Below are positions 51,621-60,500 of a DNA stretch of 64,000 nucleotides, one piece after another (the first letter of the stretch is position 1; each line of letters begins with the position of its first letter). The translations under genes were made by a program, and so were the position numbers. Below the pieces are notes generated by a model, which saw only the letters and a program-made list of their open reading frames with translations, did no database searches and was not told where the DNA came from. Source of the DNA: Paracoccaceae bacterium (lineage in GTDB: Bacteria; Pseudomonadota; Alphaproteobacteria; Rhizobiales; Stappiaceae); contig PARB01000030.1 of the NCBI GenBank assembly GCA_002709505.1, positions 55,816 through 119,815 on the forward strand, read 5' to 3'.

Positions 51621-52337
51621 TCAAATTAGCCTCAAACGCAGCGCTCTTGTTACGGAATGCGTTGTATTCACGGCATTGAGCTTCAGACGTGAGAACTCCA
51701 TGTACGATTGAACCGTTCCACGGCGAATTCCCAGAATGATCGCAATCTCCTCATACGTTTTCCCCTCAGAAGCCCATTTCAAACACTCGATCTCTCGCTT
51801 CGTAAGGCGGGGAATAACTTCGCTAACTCGTTCAACTCTCAAGATCATTTCATGAACGACATTCGCGATAAGCTGGAAATCACGCATATAATGTGTTCGC
51901 AATCTGATCCACTCTCGATCTGTTTCCTCGCTGGTAATCGACAGCATGGCTGCCTCTCCGTTTACACCCCGGATTGGCATCGTCATGCCTTGCCTACCAA
52001 CACCAAACTCCTGGGCTTCGCCAAAGAATGTTTTCAGAGGGCCACTCGTCTTGTCGAAAGTCGACCAATCGGTCGGGAGCATGCGTTGCAACCCCGCACT
52101 CAAAACAGGGTCGATGGAGACATAGTCATTCTTCTTGTAATGCTGAACCCATGCATCATCATACGTTACGGCAAGATAGGGCTCCCGAGCAGTCAACTCA
52201 GGAATTCGCGCAGCAAAGTACACTACGTTCTTCAATCCGTAGGCGGCCCTGATCCGATCAAGAAGCGCCATTCCTTCATTTGGGTTGGCTATCGTGTTGA
52301 GCTGATCAATCACCTCTGAGAAGAACACATTTTTCAT
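51621..52337 (-). CDS. luxR: LuxR-family quorum-sensing regulator (autoinducer-binding domain plus HTH)
   Basis: 237 aa from ATG 52337 (MKNVFFSEVIDQL); a GTG seven codons earlier is possible. The N-terminal autoinducer-binding domain carries the typical pocket order (YDDAWVQHYKKNDYVSIDPVL: Trp, Tyr, Asp-Pro) and GMTMPIRG...AMLSIT. The C-terminal HTH is LTKREIECLKWASEGKTYEEIAIILGIRRGTVQSYMEFSRLKLNAVNTTHSVTRAL. It is paired with the downstream luxI. A 59-aa gene missed by the ORF track lies 50 bases upstream on the same strand. Confidence 0.94.
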   Translation of the reverse strand: MKNVFFSEVIDQLNTIANPNEGMALLDRIRAAYGLKNVVYFAARIPELTAREPYLAVTYDDAWVQHYKKNDYVSIDPVLSAGLQRMLPTDWSTFDKTSGPLKTFFGEAQEFGVGRQGMTMPIRGVNGEAAMLSITSEETDREWIRLRTHYMRDFQLIANVVHEMILRVERVSEVIPRLTKREIECLKWASEGKTYEEIAIILGIRRGTVQSYMEFSRLKLNAVNTTHSVTRALRLRLI

Positions 52338-52387
52338 TCTCACCCCCACCAGCTTCACCTAGGAGTGGAAAATTTAGCACTATCGCG

Positions 52388-52567
52388 TCATGGGCGCGAA
52401 GCCTCTTGATTCAGGAGAATGCGACTGCCGATTTTATGAATGATATCGTCGACATCCTCCGACAGCTCCTCATCGAGCTCGCTCAGCTCTTCACGACAGA
52501 ACTGCAATGCTCCCATGACGTAGCTCAAGATACTCGTCGTGGTATCAGGTGGAAGTGCGCCTGCCAT
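52388..52567 (-). CDS. Small acidic protein (59 aa) upstream of luxR, below the ORF-track cutoff
   Basis: Reading the minus strand from ATG 52567 gives 59 aa and a TGA at 52388. AGGAGAA lies at a proper distance before the ATG. The product starts MAGALPPDTTTSILSYVM and continues with a strongly acidic helix (REELSELDEELSEDVDDI), without a signal peptide. Codon use is protein-like, while the opposite-strand ORF (52406-52714) is not. It stands 50 bases before luxR in the same direction, so it may be the first gene of the quorum-sensing unit. Function unknown; an acidic helical partner or antiactivator of LuxR is speculation. Confidence 0.65.
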   Translation of the reverse strand: MAGALPPDTTTSILSYVMGALQFCREELSELDEELSEDVDDIIHKIGSRILLNQEASRP

Positions 52568-52634
52568 TTTGCGTTCTCCTCAGTTGCCCACAATCCTAAA
52601 GAGGACACAGAGGCCTGCGTATTGCGCAATTCAT

Positions 52635-52652
52635 GGGGGCAACGTTACCCCC
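52635..52652. promoter_or_regulatory. 18-bp near-perfect palindrome, candidate operator
   Basis: GGGGGCAACGTTACCCCC is symmetric except for one C/A pair. It lies 68 bases before the 59-aa gene on the minus strand and about 110 bases before the plus-strand small genes, in a position to control both. Its size and dyad form suit a LuxR-type or other dimeric regulator. Confidence 0.5.
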
Positions 52653-52760
52653 GTAGAATTGTGGAGTTGACAAGGTCGCAATCCCAAACAATCGCAATGG
52701 TTGCTTTTTTCTAACAAAGATTGAAATATGCGTTTTCGAGATCAATGATCGAGCTTGGAT

Positions 52761-53066
52761 ATGACCAAAGCGGACAGCGGAAAAGAAATCATCAGGCGCA
52801 TTGAAGAGCTTGCTGCGTTTTTCCATCGGCGAGGGCTTCAAGAGGAGGCAGAAAGAATGGAGAGGATCCTTTTCTTTGCCCACTTCGAAGTCATTGGGAA
52901 CAGAGATGCAATCTCGTATATCGAAAGTCTTATGCCAAGCAATATCCAAATTTTAATCGCGCGAGACAGAAATGAAAACATCATTAAAGGATACTTCTCA
53001 ACCGAAGACCGGCTCAAATCAGGCAAACATTGTGACGATATACATGGAGAGCGGCACCTGCCTTGA
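52761..53066 (+). CDS. Hypothetical protein (101 aa)
   Basis: ATG 52761 (MTKADSGKEIIRRIEELAAFFHRRG); the track's TTG is two codons earlier. A helical, charged N-terminal half is followed by ILIARDRNENIIKGYFSTED. No SD is strong and no family is recognised. The end overlaps the next ORF by 95 bases in another frame, so one of the two starts, or a frameshift, needs checking. Base composition is low-GC, as elsewhere in the island. Confidence 0.5.
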   Translation: MTKADSGKEIIRRIEELAAFFHRRGLQEEAERMERILFFAHFEVIGNRDAISYIESLMPSNIQILIARDRNENIIKGYFSTEDRLKSGKHCDDIHGERHLP

Positions 53067-53202
53067 GAGCACTATAGAAGAGGCCTTAATTGCGCTCGAT
53101 AGGCTTGAGCGACGCCTCAAGTTCGCCTCCCTACCCCATCGGCAGAAAGAACTTAGATTACGGATCGACGCCTATCGCAGAGCTTTGGAGAACCACGGTT
53201 GA
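52972..53202 (+). CDS. Hypothetical small basic helical protein
   Basis: 76 aa from ATG 52972, or 52 aa from ATG 53044 (MESGTCLESTIEEALIALDRLERR), which would shorten the overlap with the preceding ORF from 95 to 23 bases. The C-terminal 50 residues are a convincing amphipathic helix pair (ALDRLERRLKFASLPHRQKELRLRIDAYRRAL). Function unknown. Confidence 0.5.
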   Translation: MKTSLKDTSQPKTGSNQANIVTIYMESGTCLESTIEEALIALDRLERRLKFASLPHRQKELRLRIDAYRRALENHG

Positions 53203-53270
53203 CCCCCTTGCCGCGGCGCCATCAATGCGCGTAGCTTGCAATCCAAAATTGAAGCTATTGGGGGGAATTC

Positions 53271-53606
53271 ATGTCGCTGAAAATCACCGGCCTTGCGGCC
53301 GCGACCGCTCTTGCTTTGGCCGGCTGCGCCAAGTCACCGGAATCGATCGCACCGGCCTACATCTCCCCCCTCCAGTACCAATCCCTCGACTGCTCTCAAC
53401 TGTCTGCCGAGTCAGCGCGGATTGAACAGGCATTGACGCAGGTTTCGGAACAACAGCGGAACGCCCGCACCAACGACACCGTTGGTGTCATCCTTCTCGG
53501 ACTCCCCGTCAGCTCGCTCTCAGGCGGAAACGTTTCTGACCAGGTAGCGCGCGTGAAGGGTGAGCAGGAGACCCTTCGCAAGGTCATGATTGAGAAGAAA
53601 TGTTAG
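53271..53606 (+). CDS. Small lipoprotein
   Basis: 111 aa, ATG 53271 with GGGGGG five bases upstream. The signal peptide and lipobox (AAATALALAGCAK) give a lipidated Cys near residue 19. The mature part (YISPLQYQSLDCSQLSAESARIEQALTQVSEQQ ... ARVKGEQETLRKVMIEKKC) belongs, from memory, to a widespread small lipoprotein group of alphaproteobacteria with this YxSxxxYxxxxCxQL pattern, often found near prophages or islands. Function unknown. Two mature Cys residues could form a disulfide. Confidence 0.85.
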   Translation: MSLKITGLAAATALALAGCAKSPESIAPAYISPLQYQSLDCSQLSAESARIEQALTQVSEQQRNARTNDTVGVILLGLPVSSLSGGNVSDQVARVKGEQETLRKVMIEKKC

Positions 53607-54028
53607 GCATAGGCGGCAATTTCCATGCGCTGGCCTTTCATGCCCGCCTTTCCACCAGCGATTAACTCGGTCAGGACAGAACGGCCCCGGCCATTGCGGA
53701 AAACCTATATACGGTCACGGCCGGTCGCTCGACTAGGGCCCGCTCGCTCCTCGCCGGGATTACAGCATCATTGGCGAGACGCGGTTCTGCGCCCCGCTAA
53801 CGCGCAGCGCCTACGAACACCGCGGCGGCGCGAAAACGATCGTTAACACGAAGCATCAAAGACGCTTGGCTTTATTTCATTTCCGCAAGCAAAATGATTG
53901 AAAGAAAAATAACCCTTCAAATCATGCAAAATTTCAAATTTTTTATCCAAATATGATTATACGAAAAACATATTATTTAATTGCTTTGAAGAATTTTATC
54001 TGACAAACTACTTAGCAAATCAGGAGGC
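53607..54028. other. Gene-free stretch with extreme AT-rich segment
   Basis: About 420 bases. The first half is GC-rich and resembles eroded coding sequence but has no credible frame. From about 53870 to 54010 it is strikingly AT-rich for this genome. It separates the plus-strand lipoprotein from the convergent glycan operon. No clear terminator hairpin was found. Confidence 0.5.
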
Positions 54029-54811
54029 TCACCAAGCCGTCCAGCCACCATCGACAGGCAACGTAGCCCCATTGATGTAACTTGCCGTTGGGGACGCGAG
54101 AAACGCGACAACACCGCCGATCTCGGATGCTTTCCCAATGCGCCCCAACGGGATCTTCTTCTCAAGACTTGAGATCAAATCGGGCGAACGTCTCTGAGTT
54201 TCTGGCGAGGGGAAAGCGCCTGGGGTCAGAACATTGAAGCGAATGCCCTCCGGCCCGAATTCACAGGCTGCATAACGAGTCCATTGGATGAGTGCCGCCT
54301 TGGCTGCGCCGTAGAAAGCGGCGTTTGCTCCATGTTTGTCCGGATAGACCCGAAGATCGGGACTTACGACGCCATACATGGAGGCGATGTTGACGACGGC
54401 AGCATCACCTCGCTTAGCTCTTGCGGCGCGCAGGTTCGGTAATGCACGCCTCACCAGCCTTTGCGCTGCGACGACCGCCACCTCATAACTTTCTCGGTAA
54501 CCGTCATCATCTGCAACCTCAACTGCTCCAGCCCCCCCCGCATAGGCGTTGTTGACCAAGATATCGAGGGGCTCTGCTCCAAGGCGCCCAAAAAATTCAT
54601 CGACCTGATCGACGTGGGTGATGTCGAAAGCGGCAGGAAAGGCCATGAACCCCTCCTTTGCAAAGTCCTCGGCAAGACGAGTAACCGTGGCCAAGTCCCT
54701 TCCGTTCAAATAAACCCCGGCACCGGCCGCCATCAGCTCTCGCGCAATACTCAGGCCAAAATAGCCAGTGGCGCCGGTTACAAGTGCCGTCTTGTCAGCA
54801 AGTGAAAACAT
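54029..54811 (-). CDS. SDR-family oxidoreductase in glycan operon
   Basis: 260 aa. Classical SDR: nucleotide motif TGATGYFGLSIA near residue 12, NNAYAG near 87, catalytic Ser in NIASMYG, YxxxK in FYGAAKAAL, and C-terminal INGATLPVDGGW. It is an NAD(P)-dependent oxidoreductase, probably of a sugar or sugar-nucleotide intermediate given the neighbours. It is the last gene of the minus-strand operon, 15 bases after the aldo/keto reductase. SDRs of this subtype accompany nonulosonate and SpsF-type genes in flagellin- or capsule-glycosylation clusters. Confidence 0.92.
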   Translation of the reverse strand: MFSLADKTALVTGATGYFGLSIARELMAAGAGVYLNGRDLATVTRLAEDFAKEGFMAFPAAFDITHVDQVDEFFGRLGAEPLDILVNNAYAGGAGAVEVADDDGYRESYEVAVVAAQRLVRRALPNLRAARAKRGDAAVVNIASMYGVVSPDLRVYPDKHGANAAFYGAAKAALIQWTRYAACEFGPEGIRFNVLTPGAFPSPETQRRSPDLISSLEKKIPLGRIGKASEIGGVVAFLASPTASYINGATLPVDGGWTAW

Positions 54812-54826
54812 GCTTCCCTCCCTCTG

Positions 54827-55756
54827 CTACGCCCGCAGCCATCTAGCGGGGTCCAGGGTTTCTGTCCCAAGGTGCGGTCGTCCCGCCCGTATCCGGACAA
54901 GATCTCCCGAGGTCAAAGGCGCCGTCCGGCAGTTTTGCAGGTTCTCACGCATCTGGTCTACGGTTTCGGCCCCAACCACAAGACCATCGACCCAATCCTG
55001 TGCCCGGCCCCAGGCGAGGCACAGATCCTGCACATTCCGCCGCCGCCCCGCCCGAACCTCCGACAACAGCCAGCTTCGAACATTCCCTCCATTGGCAACA
55101 TGTGCGCGGTGCCAGTGGTCTGGCTTATCGGAAAGGAACAGCCCCTGCAGCAAGGAACTGCGCCCGTGGATGGTCAACGGCCGTTGTTTCCTGATACGCT
55201 GAACCTCCGGTAGCGCTCTGTCCCATCGATGATCGAGAATATTGACCGGCAACTGGATATGTCGGACGCAATCCTCAGAAAGAGCCTGCAAAAGTTCTTC
55301 CGGCGACTGCACCGACACACCAAACGCGGAAATACCACCAGCCTCAAGTTCGCTGTGCATGATGTCTGCAACTAGGCTGCCTTCCAGGCGATAATCTTCC
55401 CAGCGGTGCAGAAGGACCGCGTCGAGCCTGTGTCGTTTTAGGGACCGGCGCGACTCGGTGAGGCTGGAGCGCACGAGATCTGCCAGCTTAGAGGCATCTC
55501 TCCCCGACCCTTCATGCGTAAGGCGAAGCGGCAGCAACTTGGTTGCCAGTTTGACCGGCCAACGGCCGATAGCTTCAAGCGCCGTCCCGATGGCTTCCTC
55601 GCTTCCCGGATAGGCTCGCGCCGTATCTATCCAGCCGACACCAGAATCCCTAGCAAGACACAGGATCCTGCATACCGTCTCTGGAACCGGCGCTCCGGTC
55701 GCGTTGGCAATGCCATAGGGCGCGCCGAACTGGGCCCCACCGACTACAAGTTTCAT
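54827..55756 (-). CDS. Aldo/keto reductase in glycan operon
   Basis: 309 aa. AKR barrel: VGGAQFGAPYGIAN, WIDTARAYPGSEEAIG (catalytic Asp and Tyr), Lys in KLATKLLPL and LLHRWEDYRLEG (His). The subtype with the opening GGAQFGxxYGIAN is that found in surface-polysaccharide gene clusters next to SpsE/NeuB- and SpsF-like genes. It would reduce a sugar carbonyl with NADPH. It starts two bases after the end of the NeuB-SpsF fusion gene, so it is translationally coupled. Confidence 0.92.
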   Translation of the reverse strand: MKLVVGGAQFGAPYGIANATGAPVPETVCRILCLARDSGVGWIDTARAYPGSEEAIGTALEAIGRWPVKLATKLLPLRLTHEGSGRDASKLADLVRSSLTESRRSLKRHRLDAVLLHRWEDYRLEGSLVADIMHSELEAGGISAFGVSVQSPEELLQALSEDCVRHIQLPVNILDHRWDRALPEVQRIRKQRPLTIHGRSSLLQGLFLSDKPDHWHRAHVANGGNVRSWLLSEVRAGRRRNVQDLCLAWGRAQDWVDGLVVGAETVDQMRENLQNCRTAPLTSGDLVRIRAGRPHLGTETLDPARWLRA

Positions 55757-55758
55757 TG

Positions 55759-57582
55759 CTATAGCCCCTGCTCTGGGCGCACGGTCTCCCCGACCCTGCC
55801 TTTGGGAAGACGCGTCTTGAGTTTCAACTCCTGGATAAGATCCTCATCCGACTGATACTTCACAAGCATCCTGGTGTTGGAGCCGGCAAGATCCGGCTGC
55901 CGGTCCAGTATCGAGAACACATTTTCCAGAGTGTGCGGAAGCCCAGCTTGCCCAAGCTGGTCAAACAGCGCCACGAACAGATCGTAGTCTTCCTGGTAAT
56001 CCATCGTGAGCCGATAGTCCCTGACAAGGTGTGGCGGCAGCGTGACGACATTCACGGAAAACACGTCGGGATTGTTTTCGAAATACCAGTTCATATATTC
56101 CGACATCGGCGCACCCCCGAGCCCTTCGAAGACCCGGCGCATTGCTTCGACGTTGATGATATGGGCACCTGTTCCCACCGCATCATTTTCCGCACGGGTA
56201 AAGTCGGCACCCGTTCTAAAATGGCTTTCCAGGAGATAGTCCGCGATTTCCGGAGAAATGACGGGATTGTCCCCGGTCGCACGCACGATTACATCAATCC
56301 CCTCGTCGCGGGCAAGATCGAGATAACGCTTCATCACATCGTCCGGGTCTCCTTGGAAAAACCCGCAGCCCATTTTTCGAGTGGCCGTCTCCAGAACAGC
56401 ATCCTGATTAAGGGTCGACGTCGCAAGATAAACCGCATCAACCCGTCGGATCCGCTGGCAGTTTTCAATGCAGCGTTCGATCATCGGCTGGCCGCCGAGT
56501 GGTAGCAGGGCCTTATTCTCCAGGCGCGAGGATTTCATCCGGCAGGCGATAACGGCCGCGATCCGCGCGGTTCTGAAGGAGGATTTAAAGAAAGCATCAC
56601 CCCGACCATGGGTACGCGCCAGAACTTGGCCGTCGCCCTGCAGATCACGGATCTGGTCAGGTGCAAGCGGGAAGCCGCCCTGACGACGAAAAATCAAATC
56701 CCCGGCGCCCACGAGCGAACCCTCGCGCTTATTCCTTGCACAGCAAGGCAGCAGACGGCTTTTGGTCAAATAGGCTTCTTCGGCACGGTTGATGAACTCC
56801 GACGAGAACGACTGCACCACCGCATGCAGATGCTGCTCCATCTGACGGACTTCCAAGGGTTCCAGCGCAGACATTGCGTCATACTCCGTCTCCGCCCGGG
56901 AAAGACAGACATGTTTCTCCACGCTTCGACATCCTAGCGCGCAAGCGATCGCCGGCAAGACCAAGGCATATGGATCGGTGGCACTGATGTGGTCTGCAAT
57001 GCCCAGATCAATGTCAGGAAACGCGGCCCGCAACACGGCAATCTTGTTGAGCTGGCAGTCTTCGATAGCAGTAGGATAGCTTTGAAAGCCGATCTGCAAC
57101 GTTGTGTTGGTCCTCAAGAAGCCAACGTCGGCGAGTCTATCCAGAATGCGTTCGATCTCACTGATTTCAAATCCGGAGACATTTGCAATCAGGCGTGTGC
57201 CGGCGAGATCGAACGCCTGCAGCAAATTTAGTACCTCTTCATTCTGGAGCATCGACGCCTGCAGCTTTACCCCGAATACCCTGTCCCTATTATCTAGGAA
57301 GACGGCAATGCAGTTGGCGTCCGCCATTTCGAGCCAGACATCGTAAAAGTGCGACGCACGCGCGATGATCCGGCCCCAGGTTTCGCGCGGTATCTCAAGT
57401 TTCCGGTAGATGTCGAAAAACTCAAACGATGGCGTCGCCAGCGTCTCCGCTGAAATAGGGTGGAACTTTAACCCTTTACGCTGGGTTTCTTCGCTGGGAG
57501 CCAGATGATCCATCAGGACGAACAGCCTGTCCGGATCGCCCGCGTGAACACTGGCGGTCTCAAAAATAAGGTAAGGACTCAT
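55759..57582 (-). CDS. Fused NeuB-like synthase, SAF domain and SpsF/CMP-sugar cytidylyltransferase
   Basis: 607 aa. Residues about 1-260 are NeuB/SpsE-like, condensing a sugar with PEP to a 2-keto-3-deoxy acid: KFHPISAETLATPSFEFFDIYRKLEI, GFQSYPTAIEDCQLNKIAVL, GIADHISATDP and VEKHVCLSR. Residues about 285-335 are a SAF/antifreeze-like domain. Residues about 340-600 are an SpsF/NeuA-like cytidylyltransferase (AVIACRMKSSRLENKALLPLGGQPMIE, VRATGDNPVISPE, DYRLTMDYQEDYDLF). One polypeptide could therefore make and CMP-activate a nonulosonate- or Kdo-type acid. The ATG overlaps the upstream stop (57579-57582). The NeuB part is shorter and more divergent than canonical NeuB. Confidence 0.87.
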   Translation of the reverse strand: MSPYLIFETASVHAGDPDRLFVLMDHLAPSEETQRKGLKFHPISAETLATPSFEFFDIYRKLEIPRETWGRIIARASHFYDVWLEMADANCIAVFLDNRDRVFGVKLQASMLQNEEVLNLLQAFDLAGTRLIANVSGFEISEIERILDRLADVGFLRTNTTLQIGFQSYPTAIEDCQLNKIAVLRAAFPDIDLGIADHISATDPYALVLPAIACALGCRSVEKHVCLSRAETEYDAMSALEPLEVRQMEQHLHAVVQSFSSEFINRAEEAYLTKSRLLPCCARNKREGSLVGAGDLIFRRQGGFPLAPDQIRDLQGDGQVLARTHGRGDAFFKSSFRTARIAAVIACRMKSSRLENKALLPLGGQPMIERCIENCQRIRRVDAVYLATSTLNQDAVLETATRKMGCGFFQGDPDDVMKRYLDLARDEGIDVIVRATGDNPVISPEIADYLLESHFRTGADFTRAENDAVGTGAHIINVEAMRRVFEGLGGAPMSEYMNWYFENNPDVFSVNVVTLPPHLVRDYRLTMDYQEDYDLFVALFDQLGQAGLPHTLENVFSILDRQPDLAGSNTRMLVKYQSDEDLIQELKLKTRLPKGRVGETVRPEQGL

Positions 57583-60500
57583 CCCGAAAAGTTCCTTGCA
57601 ACGTGCCCCTCAACCGGCTTCGGATTCTGCTTTGACCAGTTTTCCACCTCCTCAACCAGCGCAGCGACAATCGATGACTTGTCTCCCGGGTCACCTCTCA
57701 GGAGGCGAACACACTCGTACCAAACATCCGAGCGCTCCGGTCCGATCTCCCGCCACCAAGTTTCTCCGTGATTGCTGAACAGCAGCCCCGGCGTTCCGGT
57801 CGCACCAGCGAGTTCAATGACGGCGGTACCCGGGCCAATGACGAGATCCAGATTGGACATCAGCGCGGCAACGCTATCGAAATCGTTGTACTGGTCGATA
57901 TCCTCGAGATTAATAATCTTACCCGGGTAGCGTTCACGGACCCAGTCTAGTTCTTCCTCGCAATCATCGTATTGAAGGTTCACGAAGGTAATGTCTTTGA
58001 GGGCAAACAGGGGTTCCAGTTCCTCGATGTCGAGATAGTGTACGTTGCGCATCGCATTTGTGAGTTGGCTGCGCCAGCTTAATCCTACCAATCTAGTGTT
58101 CTTGGGCAGTCGCTCGCGGAATGCCGAGGCCTTTACCGGATCAGGCTTCAGATAAGGCGTGCGTTTAAAGTCACTATAATCCTTGCGGAAATGCCAGATA
58201 ATTTCGGTAAAAAGCATAATTTTGTCTGCTTTTTCTACCGCTTCATGGCCATTGTTATCCAAAACCCGCCGTAAATCTGCGCCGGGTAGACGGTCAAATT
58301 CTCGATGCGGGAACTCGGCGCTGAACTCACGGGTTCTCCGCACCGGCGTCAGCCGGACTTGCGGGAAGGACCTGGAAAGAAGCGGCAGCAGTCGAGGGTC
58401 GCAGCACAAGCTAAAGGTGTCGTAGCCAAACCTATCACCGATCTCCGACAATAAAACGCTGTAGCGTATTTCCTCCGCTGGGCCGAAATCGCAGATAAGA
58501 AGGAGATCCTCCATCTGGAGCTCTTCTGAATTCTGGTATTTCTCCGCGCCATAATAAGCGATGAGCCGGTCTCGCATAGCGGTGTTGAGAAAGCAGCGGA
58601 AACCCCTTTCGATCTGCCGCAGCCCGAAGAAGATCGGCATGACCGGCCCTTCTAGCGGCAAGTCGATTTGGAGGTCTACACTCTCTAGGAAGTGCTGATG
58701 AGCAGTCTCAAAATGCCCCAAAATCTTTAGCAGGCGAAGCAGTTCCGTGTAGGTTGCCTTGCAGGGATCGCGAGCGACCGCCTGCTCCATAACCTGCACG
58801 GCACGCTGATAGTCGCCCACGCCCGCGAGGGCACGGGAAAAGGCCACCAGCGCGGTGTCGCTCCTGTCTCCCATTTCAATCAGTTCGGTCATGATTGTCA
58901 GGGCTTTTTGAGGTCGGCTCAGTTCCAGCCAGGCATTGGCTAGCCTAACCGACCGGGAGCCATCCATCGCAAGAATTGCATGGGACAGCGCAGCAGCATT
59001 TGACCGACCGAGAAATTCATTCAATCGAGCAAGCGTACGATTGACACGATCCGGGTTGAGAACCAGCTGAAGCGAAAAGGATTCTAGGATGTCTTCTAGC
59101 GTCTCATCGCCAGGCGTTGTTGACAAACACTCCACGTGATAGTTCACGCCAGCATTGTTGTGCCCTGATATATTCGCATACTTGAGCATGTCGGACAGGA
59201 GCCGCACAGAAGTTGTGTCGAAGGTCAGATCGGCGATCTTGATAGCAGGTAAAAGCAGGCCTGAATGGAGGTTCCCATTCAGCATCAGAGTGAGAACATG
59301 GTCCAGCGCCTTCTCATAATCCCTATGTTCGACAGCTCTTTCGCACATTGAATAAAGCAGCGCGACTTGTTCAAGGGTTTGAGGCAAAGGCTCGGAGGGT
59401 GCAGGTCCCCCGTCGTCATTGTCATCTGCAGCCAGGCCCGTGCGATTGTACTGAGCCTCCATCAGCTCGAACGATTTAGGGACTTCCTTGAGTTGCTCCA
59501 ACAGCCAGGCCCATTGGATGGCATCAGTATTCTTCGGACGAATTTTCCCGAGCCGTGTCAGAAAGTCGGCGTAGATATCGGGCGCGATGAACTGTCGGAC
59601 TTTGTTCAGGAATCTATTGCGTGCGTCGTCCGAATTCAGAACACCGCAAACCGCGTGAAGAAGGACAGACTGGTAGATCCTGCAACCAGGCGCCTTGAGC
59701 GTGCGGTGAAACGGAGCCTGGCAGATGAGCTCGTCAAAGTTCTCATGTGCCTGGCCCTTTTTCGCGAAAAGGAACGCCGGCCAATAGCTTGACTGAACTG
59801 TCGATTTCAGAACGTCCTTGCGCGGAGTCTCGTTGACCAGACTCTTGTGCGTCTTCTGGGTGATTACGATCCTGTCTGCAGATATGCGGCGGATCGCGGC
59901 CATCAAGCCGATATAGCTGTCGTCCAATGCGCCGAGGTATTTGGCATAAATAAGATAGGACCCTGCAAACAATTCAGCGAGGGAGAGCTGTCTCTTCCGC
60001 CGCAAAAGTGTAGCGCGGTCGTCGGTTAAGCCCCAGCCGGCATAGAACGGCGCGCCGAAAACCGTTACCTTCTTGCCTCTGAGCAGAGCCTCCAGACCGG
60101 ACAGAGACGTAACCACATATACATGATCAATTCCGTCGAGAAATTGGGGTAATCCTTCTTCCGGCGAGGCCAGACGGCATATTTTCTGTACCCTCGAGAG
60201 CCGCGTCTTACTCTTGTGCAGACCCTTATAGATCTCTGGATGCGGTCGGTAGATTATCTCGCTGGTCGGATTCTCGAAGGCTGCAATCTCGATGATGTCT
60301 TCCATGGTCCAGCCATCAACATTGCCCTTGCGCATGGACATGTCTTTGTCTACCTGGCCGATCACCGCAACACGCTTTTTGCCCGTGAACTTTTTGAACG
60401 GATCATTCTCGGTGGTGAGCGGCGGATTGTACTTGGAAATCCCAAGACGGCAAAGAAGTGAGATCAACTCTTCCGCCTGTTGCAGTAACTTCGGATTTGA

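Noticed and set aside
52406-52714. 102-aa plus-strand ORF
   Set aside because: Opposite the 59-aa gene, which has the better SD and a more protein-like product; this frame also crosses the palindrome and promoter region.
52596-52949. 117-aa minus-strand ORF
   Set aside because: Overlaps the plus-strand small gene and the operator region; no SD and no family features.
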